DNA of 64,000 nucleotides from Amnibacterium setariae (GTDB lineage Bacteria; Actinomycetota; Actinomycetes; Actinomycetales; Microbacteriaceae): positions 186,001-250,000 of the forward strand of contig NZ_QXTG01000001.1 in the NCBI RefSeq assembly GCF_003581425.1, in the 5' to 3' direction. Below the pieces are notes generated by a model that was not told the DNA's origin, did no database searches, and saw only the letters and a list, made by a program, of their open reading frames with translations. The position numbers were made by a program, and so were the translations under genes. Within the stretch, counting starts at the first letter, position 1; each line of letters starts with the position of its first letter. This document shows positions 44,667 through 53,184 of this stretch, one piece after another.

Positions 44667-45872
44667 TCAGCCGACCGGCAGCGTCTCGCGGCGTCCCGCC
44701 GTGCCGATGACGATCGCCTCGACCGCGTGGGCGCGCTCCCGCAGACGATCCAGGTCCACGGAGTCCGCGTCGCGCGGCCCGCGGTCGAGCAGGCAGAGCG
44801 CCCCGATCGCGGTGCCGTCCTCCCCGTGCAGCGGGACGCCCGCGTAGAACTCGGCGCCCGCCAGGTGCAGGTAGGCGCGCTCGATGAAGCGCGGGTCGGC
44901 GCCCGCGTCCTCCACGACCAGCTCCTCGCCCGTGGCGACGACGGTCTCGCAGCACGTCAAGGCCCGTTCCGCCTCGACGCGCTCCAGCCCGGTGCTCGTG
45001 ACGCGCCAGCGCCGCTCGCCGTCGAACAGCGAGACCAGGGCCTCGGGCACGCCGAACTCGGCCGCGGTGCGCTCGACGAGCACCTGGATCGCGAAGCGGT
45101 CCGACTCGTCGGCGGCCTCCACGACGCCGCGCACCTCGTCGCGGTCGAAGCGGTCCTCGAGGACGCCGGTCCGCGCGACGCCGGCGTCGCGGAGCGCCGA
45201 CGCGAGCGCCGCGGCGAGCGGCAGCGCGAACGCCGACACGAGCTCCCCGGTCGGTCGTCGACCGGCGAGGCTGCCGAGCCGGGGCGCGGCCAGGTGCACG
45301 ACGCCGGGCCGGAGGGAGGCGAGTCGCCGGGCGACCCGGTCGAGGCGCTGCGCGTGCCGGAGGGCCGGCGCGCTCAGCGACCGCACGCGGTCCGGGACGT
45401 GCACGTCGCCGACGCCCACGAGCAGCACGGGCGCGCCCTCCGGGAGCATCGCCTGCACGGCGTTCAGCAGGTCGACGAGCCGGGCGCCCCACTCGGCCAC
45501 GGGGGTGAGCCGCAGCGCGTCCTCGGTGCCCACGGCGACGATCGCCGCGGAGAACGGGGTCGCCGGCTCCGGCAGGTCGACGAGGGCGGCGGCCTCGTGC
45601 GTCGACGGGGTGTGCTGCACCGCGCAGTCGACGCCCGTGATCGCCCGCACGCTCCGCGCGAGCTCCGCGGCCGGCGCGAGCCGGCGGCGGGCGTGCCGGG
45701 AGGAGAACGCGAGACCGTCGCCGACGAGGAGCAGGCGCAGCGCGCCGTCGCTCCAGGACCGCGTCCACGAGGACCCGCCCACGCGGATGCCCCCGCCGCG
45801 CCGCGCGCGGGCCGCCGTCGTCACCGGCGCTGCCGAGCGGGTGCGGGAGGCGGACGGAGGGAGGTGGTTCAC
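44667..45872 (-). CDS. SGNH-hydrolase-like / GAF domain protein
   Basis: From GTG 45872 the 401-residue product has an N-terminal part with LRLLLVGDGLAFSS (SGNH block I, but Gly in place of the Ser nucleophile), AAIVAVGTEDALRLTP (block III-like) and GAPVLLVGVGDVHVPD, followed by a C-terminal GAF domain about 250-390 (FGVPEALVSLFDGERRWRVTSTGLE, ALTCCETVVATGEELVVEDAGADPRF, FYAGVPLHGEDGTAIGALCLLD). The loss of the Ser suggests a non-catalytic or altered SGNH fold. GAF domains sense small molecules or redox state. A GTG at 45905 is an alternative start. No signalling output domain is attached. Confidence 0.75.
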   Translation of the reverse strand: MNHLPPSASRTRSAAPVTTAARARRGGGIRVGGSSWTRSWSDGALRLLLVGDGLAFSSRHARRRLAPAAELARSVRAITGVDCAVQHTPSTHEAAALVDLPEPATPFSAAIVAVGTEDALRLTPVAEWGARLVDLLNAVQAMLPEGAPVLLVGVGDVHVPDRVRSLSAPALRHAQRLDRVARRLASLRPGVVHLAAPRLGSLAGRRPTGELVSAFALPLAAALASALRDAGVARTGVLEDRFDRDEVRGVVEAADESDRFAIQVLVERTAAEFGVPEALVSLFDGERRWRVTSTGLERVEAERALTCCETVVATGEELVVEDAGADPRFIERAYLHLAGAEFYAGVPLHGEDGTAIGALCLLDRGPRDADSVDLDRLRERAHAVEAIVIGTAGRRETLPVG

Positions 45873-45976
45873 GGGGACCAGCCTGGCTTGACCCGATCGG
45901 TTCACGCGGCCCCCAGTGCACGGGGAACCTCCCGTGCAGCCCGCCCCCGCGGGCCGTGCACGGGATGCGTCACGAC

Positions 45977-47359
45977 TCAGCGGACGTGGTCGACGAGCTC
46001 CTCGGCCAGACCCGTGTACGTCGCAGGCGTCAGAGCCGCGAGCCGCGACGCGGCCGCGGGGTCCAGGTCGAGCTCCCCGACGAACTCCCGCATCCGCTCC
46101 GCGGTCACCCGGCGGCCTCGGGTGAGCGCCTTGACGAGCTCGTACGGGTTGGTCGCGGCGCTGCGCCCGGCGACGATCTCCGCCCGGACCACCGTCTGCA
46201 CCGCCTCGCCGAGCACCTCCTGGTTCGCGTCGAGGTCGTCGAGCAGCCGCTGCCGGTCGAGCTCGATCTCCTGCAGCCCCCGCGCGATGTTGTCGAGCGC
46301 GACGAGGCCGTGGCCGAGCCCGACGCCGATGTTGCGCTGGGTCGTCGAGTCCGTGAGGTCCCGCTGCCAGCGCGACGTCACGAGCGTGCGGCGCAGGGTG
46401 CCGAGCACGCCCTCCGCGAGCTCGAGGTTCGCCTCCGCGTTCTCGAAGCGGATCGGGTTCACCTTGTGGGGCATGGTCGAGCTGCCCGTGGCGCCCGCCT
46501 GCGGCACCTGGATCAGGTAGCCCTCGGCGATGTACATCCAGACGTCGGTGCAGAGGTTGTGCAGCACGCCGCCGACGTGCTCGATCCGCCCGTAGAGCTC
46601 GACCTGCCAGTCGTGCGACTCGATCTGCGTCGTGAGGGGGTTCCACACGAGGTCGAGGCCCTCCACGAACCGCCGGGTCAGGGCCTGCCAGTCGACCTCG
46701 GGAGCCGCCGCGACGTGCGCGGCGAAGTCGCCGCTCGCCCCGTTGGCCTTGCCGAGCACCTCGACCTCGAGCACCCGCTCGCGGAGCCGCTGGAGGCGGT
46801 GCACGAACACCGCGAGCTCCTTGCCCATGGTCGTCGGCGTCGCCGGCTGCCCGTGCGTGCGGGCGAGCATCGGCGCGTCGGCCCAGCGGAGCGCGAGCCC
46901 CCGGAGGCGCTCGACCACCGCGTCGAGCGCGGGCACCCACACCTCCTGCACGGCGGTGCGCACGGTGGTGGCGACCGCGAGGTTGTTGATGTCCTCGCTG
47001 GTGCAGGCGAAGTGGACCAGCTCCGACAGCCGCTCCAGGCCGAGCTCGGCGAGCCGGTCGCGGAGGTAGTACTCGACCGCCTTCACGTCGTGCCGGGTGA
47101 CCGCCTCGTGGGCCGCGAGCCGCTCGACGTCGGCGGGGCCGAAGTCCCGGACGACCGCGCGCAGGGCCTCGCGCTGCTCCTCGGGGAGCGGCGCGGTGCC
47201 GGCCACGCCCGCGTCGGTGAGCGCGAGCAGCCACTCGACCTCCACCCGCACACGGGCGCGGTTGAGCCCGGCCTCGGAGAGGTGCGCGGCGAGGGGGGCG
47301 GTCGCGGCGCGGTAGCGCCCGTCGAGCGGGGAGAGCGGCTGGTCGGCCTGGTCGGTCAT
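45977..47359 (-). CDS. purB: Adenylosuccinate lyase
   Basis: The 460-residue enzyme acts twice in purine synthesis, removing fumarate from SAICAR and adenylosuccinate. The fumarase-family signature SSTMPHKVNPIRFENAEANLELA is near residue 290, with TSEDINNLA and RTHGQPATPTTMGKE upstream. The length matches the E. coli-like PurB type. It has no purine neighbours; a dozen or so bases after its start the strand switches. Confidence 0.96.
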   Translation of the reverse strand: MTDQADQPLSPLDGRYRAATAPLAAHLSEAGLNRARVRVEVEWLLALTDAGVAGTAPLPEEQREALRAVVRDFGPADVERLAAHEAVTRHDVKAVEYYLRDRLAELGLERLSELVHFACTSEDINNLAVATTVRTAVQEVWVPALDAVVERLRGLALRWADAPMLARTHGQPATPTTMGKELAVFVHRLQRLRERVLEVEVLGKANGASGDFAAHVAAAPEVDWQALTRRFVEGLDLVWNPLTTQIESHDWQVELYGRIEHVGGVLHNLCTDVWMYIAEGYLIQVPQAGATGSSTMPHKVNPIRFENAEANLELAEGVLGTLRRTLVTSRWQRDLTDSTTQRNIGVGLGHGLVALDNIARGLQEIELDRQRLLDDLDANQEVLGEAVQTVVRAEIVAGRSAATNPYELVKALTRGRRVTAERMREFVGELDLDPAAASRLAALTPATYTGLAEELVDHVR

Positions 47360-47472
47360 CGGGCCTCCTTGTCCCCTCCATTCTTCCGGTCCCGAGCGGC
47401 CGTCCCTCCCTCCCCAGCCCGGATCCCCCGCAGGCCCGTCCGACGGGGCGGGGCGGGGCGCAGGATCCCTGC

Positions 47473-47685
47473 GTGCTCCCCGCCGCCGCTCCCGCCCAGG
47501 ACCCCGCCGACGCCGCCGAGCTCGCGCGGCTCGAAGGGCTCGTCGCCGCCGTGCGCCTGCCGTCCCCGCTGCTGCCCGGATGGCAGTCGCTCACCGCGCT
47601 CGAGTACGCGGCGGCGGTCCACGAGCTGTCCGGGCTCCTCGGCACGGTCGCGACGGCGCTCGCCGCGGCCAGGGCCGCGGCATGA
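47473..47685 (+). CDS. Small helical protein, possible partner of the following hydrolase
   Basis: The 70-residue product is almost all alpha-helical (DAAELARLEGLVAAVRLPSPLLPGWQSLTALEYAAAVHELSGLLGTVATALAAARAAA), with a W in the centre. Size and helix-turn-helix shape recall WXG100-like small proteins or a helical bundle partner, but the WxG motif itself is not present. It starts at GTG 47473 and ends within the start of the next gene (ATGA overlap), so the two are coupled. No function is known. Confidence 0.55.
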   Translation: MLPAAAPAQDPADAAELARLEGLVAAVRLPSPLLPGWQSLTALEYAAAVHELSGLLGTVATALAAARAAA

Positions 47686-49013
47686 GCGGAGCCGTGGACG
47701 CGCCGGGGCCCTCCGTCGGCGGCGGCGGAGCGATCGCGATCGACACGGACGCGATGCTCCAGGCGGCGAGGGCGCTCGCCGTCGCGGTCGACGGCCTCCG
47801 ATCGGCGGCCGCGCAGGGCGCGGGCTGCGCGCCCGCGGCGCCCGCGGCCCGGTCGAGGGTCGAGGAGGCGGTCGGCCTCCTCCGCCGCGCCGTCGACCTC
47901 GCGGAACGGGCGGAGTCGGGGCTGCGCGTGGCCGCCGAGCGCTACGGAGCCGTCGAGCACCTCGTGCAGGACGGCCAGCGCGTCGTCGCGGCCGGCGCCG
48001 CCGCGGCCACGGGCGGGCTGCTGCGCACGCTGCTGCCGGTGCTCGGCCCGATCGGCACCGGCTTCGTCGCCGTCGGGCTGGTCGGGATCGCCGCGACCCT
48101 CGTCGTGCTCCGGACCGCGCAGCGCACGCTCGAGACCGGCCGGCTCGCGCCGCAGTCGGACCCGGTCCTGCGGCGCGCCGCCGCCCTCGTGATCGGCTCG
48201 CTCGACGACGGGATCCGGGGCGCCCTGGTGCTCGAGCGCCCCCAGGACCTGCTCGAGGACGACCCCGCCGCGCCGATCGGCAGCGAGCGCATCGCCGCGG
48301 TCCTCGCCGCGCTGGTGCTGCACCCCGCCGGAGCGGCCCTGACAATCACGTGCACGCGGCGGACCGCCGCCCGGCCGCCCGCGAGCGTCGCCGAGCTGGC
48401 CGACCGGCTGCCCGACGGCGGCGAGCCCGCGGGGCAGGTTCGCATCGAGCGGTACGACGGCCCGGACGGTGCGCGATGGATCGTCTACATCGCGGGCACC
48501 GTGACCTTCGCGCGGGACAGCGGCGACGAGCCCTTCGACCTCGCGTCCGACGTGCTCGGGGTCGCGCACCGCCCGAGCGACTCGGAGCGCGCGGTGCTGC
48601 AGGCGATGGCGGAGGCGGGGGTGGGGCCGGAGGACCCGGTGCTGCTGGTCGGGCACTCCCAGGGCGCGCTCGACGCCGTGCGCGTCGCGCAGGACGGCGG
48701 CTACCGGATCGGCGGCGTCGTCGGGTTCGGGGGCCCGACCGGGCAGATGGTGCTCCCGGACGACGTGCCCGTCCTCGCGGTCGAGCACGACGAGGACCTC
48801 GTGCCGGTGCTCGGCGGCGTCCCGGCCTCCGGCTCGGCCGGGCTGCGGCGGCTCGTGGTCCGCCGGTCGCTGCCGGACGGCGGCTTCGGCGTGCCGACCT
48901 CGCCGGCGACCGCCGCGTTCCCGGCGCACGACCTGGGCGCCTACCGGCGCACGACCTGGGCGCCTACCGGCGCACGACCGCCGCGGCCGAGGCGTCGGGC
49001 GATGCGCGCGTGA
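47682..49013 (+). CDS. Alpha/beta-hydrolase-like protein with N-terminal helical domain; C-terminus frameshifted
   Basis: The 443-residue protein has an Ala-rich helical N-terminal part (1-95), a hydrophobic pair near 100-150 (LLRTLLPVLGPIGTGFVAVGLVGIAATLVVL), and a hydrolase-like region with nucleophile elbow VGHSQG (S326), DHDEDLVPVLGG and HDLGAYRR with the presumed His. The last residues (WAPTGARPPRPRRRAMRA) follow a 23-bp tandem duplication at 48923-48968. Without one copy the frame would continue as HDLGAYRRTTAAAEASGDARVTAFRSR to a stop at 49147. So the C-terminus is probably altered in this strain. Type VII-like export of the N-terminal part is only a guess. Confidence 0.7.
   Translation: MSGAVDAPGPSVGGGGAIAIDTDAMLQAARALAVAVDGLRSAAAQGAGCAPAAPAARSRVEEAVGLLRRAVDLAERAESGLRVAAERYGAVEHLVQDGQRVVAAGAAAATGGLLRTLLPVLGPIGTGFVAVGLVGIAATLVVLRTAQRTLETGRLAPQSDPVLRRAAALVIGSLDDGIRGALVLERPQDLLEDDPAAPIGSERIAAVLAALVLHPAGAALTITCTRRTAARPPASVAELADRLPDGGEPAGQVRIERYDGPDGARWIVYIAGTVTFARDSGDEPFDLASDVLGVAHRPSDSERAVLQAMAEAGVGPEDPVLLVGHSQGALDAVRVAQDGGYRIGGVVGFGGPTGQMVLPDDVPVLAVEHDEDLVPVLGGVPASGSAGLRRLVVRRSLPDGGFGVPTSPATAAFPAHDLGAYRRTTWAPTGARPPRPRRRAMRA
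48923..48979 (+). repeat. 23-bp tandem duplication causing frameshift
   Basis: Units 48923-48945 and 48946-48968 are identical, and the first 11 bp of a third copy follow at 48969-48979. Because 23 is not divisible by three, the second copy shifts the frame of the hydrolase-like gene near its end. Confidence 0.9.
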
Positions 49014-49088
49014 CGGCCTTCCGCTCCCGCATCGAGCCGTTCCTCTCCGGAGCGCCCGGCGTCGCGACCCGGTGGCGGGCGCGGCGCG

Positions 49089-49508
49089 TCAGTCCGGGTC
49101 CCGGCCCGACAGCGGCCGCAGGATCAGCCCCACGACCCAGCCGATGATCCCGAGGACCAGGGCCCCGAGGACGCCCCACCAGAAGCCGTCGACGACGAGG
49201 CCGAACCCGATCGCCCCGCTGATCCAGGCGACCAGCAGGAACAGCAGGCCGTTCACGACCAGCGAGATCAGGCCGAGCGTGAGGAGGTAGAGCGGGAATG
49301 CGACGATGCGGATGGCGGTGCCCAGCACGCCGTTCACGAGCCCGAAGATGAGGCCGAGGAGCAGGTAGGTCAGCACGGACGCGACCGGGTCGTCGGCGCG
49401 GTAGGGCACCACGCGGACGCCGTCCCCCTGGCCCAGGGCCGAGAAGAGCAGCGTCGTGAGCCACAGGGCGATCGCGTTCACGATGGCCCGCACGACGAAC
49501 CGGCGCAT
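49089..49508 (-). CDS. Phage-holin-family / 4-TM membrane protein
   Basis: The 139-residue protein has four transmembrane helices with the pattern VLTYLLLGLIFGLVNGVLG, RIVAFPLYLLTLGLISLVVNGLLFLLVAWISGAIGFG and GFWWGVLGALVLGIIGWVVGLIL. It matches the actinobacterial phage-holin-4-like family, widespread on chromosomes and not evidence of phage by itself. ATG 49508 is the natural start (MRRFVVRAIVNAIALWLTT). The plus-strand hydrolase gene converges on it. Confidence 0.82.
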   Translation of the reverse strand: MRRFVVRAIVNAIALWLTTLLFSALGQGDGVRVVPYRADDPVASVLTYLLLGLIFGLVNGVLGTAIRIVAFPLYLLTLGLISLVVNGLLFLLVAWISGAIGFGLVVDGFWWGVLGALVLGIIGWVVGLILRPLSGRDPD

Positions 49509-49618
49509 TCGACCACTATGGCAGCCGGGACCCGTGCACCGCGGACGCCGTTCCGCTGCAGCCGCCTCGCTCTCGTCGCTGTCGTGCATGAGATCCGGGT
49601 CCGCTTTGTGGACATCCT

Positions 49619-49663
49619 CCAGCGGTGGGGCTCCGCTGGCTCGGTACTGTCCACGGATACAGT
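49619..49663. promoter_or_regulatory. Paired inverted repeats in the promoter of the 2-oxoacid dehydrogenase operon
   Basis: CCAGCGG (49619-49625) pairs with CCGCTGG (49633-49639), and ACTGT (49646-49650) pairs with ACAGT (49659-49663). Both lie in the 225-bp gap before the E1 alpha gene. They could be operators; TACTGT at 49645-49650 also resembles a -10 box. Confidence 0.4.
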
Positions 49664-49733
49664 GATCGCCGGGCCGCTCGGCCCAGGGCCCGCCCTGTCG
49701 CGGCGGCGCTGCAGCACCACGTGAGGAGCGCAG

Positions 49734-50849
49734 GTGGCGGAAGCCTCCGAGACCGTGAGCGTGCTCGACGAGCACGGCGCCTTCCGGCCGTCGCCGGCCG
49801 CGGAGCAGTACGCCGACCGCGCGCTCGCGCTGACGCTCGACGAGCGCGTCGGGTTCCTCCGGGACATGGTCCGGACGCGCGCGTTCGACGTCGGTGCGGC
49901 GAACCTCCAGCGGCAGGGGCACCTCGCCCTCTGGGTGCCGAGCTACGGGCAGGAGGCCGCGCAGGTCGGCTCCGCCCGGGCCACCCGTCCCCAGGACTCG
50001 GTGTTCCCGGCCTACCGGGAGCACGCCGTCGGCATGATCCGCGGCCTCGACCCGATCGAGATCATCCGCATGTACCGGGGCACCGTGCACGGCGCGTGGG
50101 ACCCGGCCGCCAACGGCAACTTCCACCAGTACTGCCTCGTGATCGGTTCCCAGACGCTGCACGCGACCGGCTACGCGATGGGCGTGCAGTTCGACGGCAC
50201 GACCGCGACGGGGGACCCCGAGCGCGACGAGGCGGTCATCGTCTACTTCGGCGACGGCGCCACCTCCCAGGGCGACTCGAACGAGGCGCTCGTGTTCGCG
50301 GCGAGCTACCAGACGCCGCAGGTCTTCTTCATCCAGAACAACCACTGGGCCATCTCGGTCCCGGTGGAGCGGCAGTCCCGGGTCCCGCTCGCGCAGCGCG
50401 CCACCGGGTTCGGCCTGCCGGGGGTGCGGCTGGACGGCAACGACGTGCTCGCCTCCTACGCCGTGACGGCCGCGCTGCTCGACGACGCGCGCGCCGGCCG
50501 CGGGCCCGCGCTCATCGAGGCGCTCACGTACCGGATCGGCGGCCACTCGTCCTCCGACGACCCGACGAAGTACCGCACGCAGGAGGAGCTCGAGTGGTGG
50601 AGCGGGCGCGACCCGCTGCTGCGCCTCCGCCGGCACCTCGAGGGCGAGGGCGTGGGCGCGGAGGTCTTCGAGTCGATCGACGCGGAGGGCGCCGACCTCG
50701 CCGCGGACGTCCGCCGCCGGACGATCGAGATGCCGGACCCGCCCATGAGCGAGATGTTCGAGTTCGTGTACACGGACCCGCACCCCGTGACGGAGGCGCA
50801 GCACGCCTGGCTCCGGGACTACGAGGCGTCCTACGGGAGCGAGCAGTGA
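49734..50849 (+). CDS. 2-oxoacid (pyruvate or branched-chain) dehydrogenase E1 component, alpha subunit
   Basis: The 371-residue subunit binds thiamine diphosphate and decarboxylates the 2-oxo acid. TPP motif GDGATSQGDSNEALVFAASYQTPQVFFIQNNHW is clear; GGHSSSDDPTKYR near the C-terminus forms part of the phosphorylation-loop region of heterotetrameric E1. It starts at GTG 49734. Pyruvate versus branched-chain acids cannot be separated by eye; actinobacterial oriC-near copies are often annotated PdhA or BkdA. It is coupled to E1 beta by GTGA overlap. Confidence 0.93.
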   Translation: MAEASETVSVLDEHGAFRPSPAAEQYADRALALTLDERVGFLRDMVRTRAFDVGAANLQRQGHLALWVPSYGQEAAQVGSARATRPQDSVFPAYREHAVGMIRGLDPIEIIRMYRGTVHGAWDPAANGNFHQYCLVIGSQTLHATGYAMGVQFDGTTATGDPERDEAVIVYFGDGATSQGDSNEALVFAASYQTPQVFFIQNNHWAISVPVERQSRVPLAQRATGFGLPGVRLDGNDVLASYAVTAALLDDARAGRGPALIEALTYRIGGHSSSDDPTKYRTQEELEWWSGRDPLLRLRRHLEGEGVGAEVFESIDAEGADLAADVRRRTIEMPDPPMSEMFEFVYTDPHPVTEAQHAWLRDYEASYGSEQ

Positions 50850-51820
50850 CGACGATGCCGATGGTCCGCGCGCTGAACGCGGGCCTCAAGAAGGCCATGG
50901 CCGACGACCCGAAGGTCCTCCTGATGGGGGAGGACGTGGGCACGCTCGGCGGCGTCTTCCGCGTGACGGAGGGGCTGAAGACGGAGTTCGGGCCGAAGCG
51001 CGTGCTCGACACCCCGCTCGCCGAGTCCGGCATCGTCGGCACGGCGATCGGCCTCGCGATGCGCGGCTACCGGCCGATCTGCGAGATCCAGTTCGACGGC
51101 TTCATCTACCCGGGCTTCGACCAGATCACCTCGCAGCTCGCCAAGATCACGAACCGGCACCGCGGCGCGCAGGCGATGCCCGTCGTCATCCGCGTGCCCT
51201 ACGGCGGCCACATCGGCGCCGTCGAGCACCACCAGGAGAGCCCCGAGACGCTGTTCGCCCACACGGCGGGCCTGCGGGTCGTGAGCCCGTCCACGCCGAA
51301 CGACGCCTACTGGATGATCCAGCAGGCCGTCGCGTCGAACGACCCCGTGATGTTCTTCGAGCCGAAGGGCCGCTACTGGCCGAAGGGCGAGGTCGACCTC
51401 GACGCGCCCGCCGTCGGCCTGCACGACTCGCGCGTGGTCCGCGCGGGCACCGACGCGACGCTCATCGGGTACGGCCCGATGGTCAGCGTGCTGCTCGCCG
51501 CGGCCGGCGTCGCCGCCGAGGAGGGACGCAGCCTCGAGGTCGTCGACGTGCGCTCGCTCTCCCCCGTCGACTGGGACCCGATCGTCGCGAGCGTCGAGAA
51601 GACCGGGCGCGCGATCGTCGCCCACGAGGCCTCCGGCTTCCTCGGCATGGGGGCCGAGATCGCGGCGCAGCTCACGGAGCGCGCCTTCTACTCGCTCGAG
51701 GCCCCCGTGCTCCGCGTGACGGGCTTCGACATCCCGTTCCCGGCTGCGAGACTCGAGAAGCTCCACCTGCCCGACGCCGACCGTGTCCTGGAAGCCGTCG
51801 ACCGCGCCTTCGCGTACTAG
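50846..51820 (+). CDS. 2-oxoacid dehydrogenase E1 component, beta subunit
   Basis: The 324-residue subunit completes the E1 active site and contacts E2. It shows [67 protein letters not shown] and the C-terminal transketolase-like fold ending [25 protein letters not shown]. It starts at GTG 50846. The stop is followed 7 bp later by the E2 start. Confidence 0.94.
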   Translation: MTTMPMVRALNAGLKKAMADDPKVLLMGEDVGTLGGVFRVTEGLKTEFGPKRVLDTPLAESGIVGTAIGLAMRGYRPICEIQFDGFIYPGFDQITSQLAKITNRHRGAQAMPVVIRVPYGGHIGAVEHHQESPETLFAHTAGLRVVSPSTPNDAYWMIQQAVASNDPVMFFEPKGRYWPKGEVDLDAPAVGLHDSRVVRAGTDATLIGYGPMVSVLLAAAGVAAEEGRSLEVVDVRSLSPVDWDPIVASVEKTGRAIVAHEASGFLGMGAEIAAQLTERAFYSLEAPVLRVTGFDIPFPAARLEKLHLPDADRVLEAVDRAFAY

Positions 51821-51827
51821 GAGACCC

Positions 51828-53129
51828 GTGACCACGTCCCACTTCGCCCTGCCCGACGTCGGCGAGGGCCTCACGGAGGCGGAGATCGTCTCCTGGAAGG
51901 TCGGCCCCGGCGACGAGGTGGAGGTGAACCAGGTCATCGTCGAGATCGAGACGGCGAAGTCCCTGGTCGAGCTGCCGTCGCCCTACGCGGGGACCGTGGC
52001 CGAGCTGCTCGTCGCGGAGGGCGACACGGTCGCGGTCGGCACGCCGATCGTCGCGGTCGCGTCCGGCGCCGCCGAGCAGCTCGCCGCGCCGCTGCAGACC
52101 CCGGCCCAGGCCGCGTCGCCCGTCGAGGTGCAGGTGCGCGAGCCCGCCGAGCAGGTGGAGGAGGGCTCCGGCGCGGTCCTCGTCGGCTACGGCGTCGACG
52201 CGCACGCCAAGAGCCGTCGCGGTCAGCGGCGGGGGCCCGTCTCCAGCCCGGTGCCGCCCAGGCCGCAGGTCGCGGCGCCGGTGAAGCCGCCGATCCGCAA
52301 GCTCGCGAAGGACCTCGGCGTCGACCTCGCGCGGGTCGCCCCGAGCGGCCCCTCCGGCGAGGTGACCCGCGACGACGTGCTGCGCACGAAGCAGCAGGAG
52401 AGCGTGTTCCGCAACGTCGAGACGCCGGCATGGCCGGACAGCCGCGAGGAGCGCATCCCGGTCAAGGGCGTGCGCAAGGCGATCGCGAGCGCGATGGTGA
52501 AGAGCGCGTTCACCGCGCCCCACGTGAGCGTGTTCGTCGACGTCGACGCCACCCGCACCATGGAGTACGTCAAGCGGCTGAAGGCGTCGCCCGACTTCTC
52601 CTCGGTGAAGATCTCGCCGCTGCTCGTCATGGCGAAGGCCGTGATCTGGGCGGTGCGCCGGAACCCCACGGTCAACTCGACGTGGACCGACGCGGAGATC
52701 GTGGTCCACCACTACGTGAACCTCGGGATCGCCGCCGCGACGCCGCGCGGGCTCATCGTGCCGAACGTGAAGGACGCGCAGTCGCTGTCCATGCGGAACC
52801 TCGCGGGCGCGCTCGAGCAGCTGGTCATCACCGCGCGCGACGGCAAGACCACCCCCGCCGACATGGCGCAGGGCACGATCACCATCACGAACCTCGGCAG
52901 CTTCGGCATGGACACCGGTACGCCGATCCTGAACCCGGGCGAGGTGGCGATCGTGGCGCTCGGCACCATCCGGCAGAAGCCGTGGGTGGTGGACGGCGAG
53001 GTCGTGCCGCGGTACGTGACGACGATCGGCGCCAGCTTCGACCACCGCATCGTCGACGGCGACGTCGCGAGCCGCTTCCTGGCGGACGTCGCGGCGGTCG
53101 TGGAGGAGCCGGCGCTCCTGCTCGACTGA
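51828..53129 (+). CDS. Dihydrolipoamide acyltransferase (E2) of the 2-oxoacid dehydrogenase
   Basis: The 433-residue protein carries an N-terminal lipoyl domain with the lipoylated lysine in [12 protein letters not shown] (K44), a peripheral subunit-binding domain ([31 protein letters not shown], about 145-180) and the catalytic core with [10 protein letters not shown] (H406, D410). One lipoyl domain only. The E3 subunit is not in the window. It starts at GTG 51828 ([15 protein letters not shown]), and the frame upstream is shared with the E1 beta tail region. A Zur-like promoter begins after its stop. Confidence 0.94.
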   Translation: MTTSHFALPDVGEGLTEAEIVSWKVGPGDEVEVNQVIVEIETAKSLVELPSPYAGTVAELLVAEGDTVAVGTPIVAVASGAAEQLAAPLQTPAQAASPVEVQVREPAEQVEEGSGAVLVGYGVDAHAKSRRGQRRGPVSSPVPPRPQVAAPVKPPIRKLAKDLGVDLARVAPSGPSGEVTRDDVLRTKQQESVFRNVETPAWPDSREERIPVKGVRKAIASAMVKSAFTAPHVSVFVDVDATRTMEYVKRLKASPDFSSVKISPLLVMAKAVIWAVRRNPTVNSTWTDAEIVVHHYVNLGIAAATPRGLIVPNVKDAQSLSMRNLAGALEQLVITARDGKTTPADMAQGTITITNLGSFGMDTGTPILNPGEVAIVALGTIRQKPWVVDGEVVPRYVTTIGASFDHRIVDGDVASRFLADVAAVVEEPALLLD

Positions 53130-53149
53130 GCCGCTCCGGCTGCTCGACT

Positions 53150-53178
53150 TGAGAATGATTGTCGTTAGCGCCTAGCCT
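53150..53178 (+). promoter_or_regulatory. Zur-box-like operator and -10 box of the zinc importer operon
   Basis: TGAGAATGATTGTCGTTA (53150-53167) resembles the Zur consensus TGAnAATGATTnTCA and overlaps the -35 position; TAGCCT (53173-53178) is a -10 box ending 6 nt before the GTG at 53185. The zur gene itself is the fourth gene of this string. Confidence 0.7.
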
Positions 53179-53184
53179 GCGAGG

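Noticed and set aside
45956-49147. Very long plus-strand open frame through purB
   Set aside because: It is antisense to purB and low-complexity there. Only its last part matters, as the frame the hydrolase-like gene would use without the 23-bp duplication.
49089-49508. Holin-like gene as sign of a prophage
   Set aside because: The family is common on actinobacterial chromosomes, and there is no integrase, capsid or attachment site in the window.
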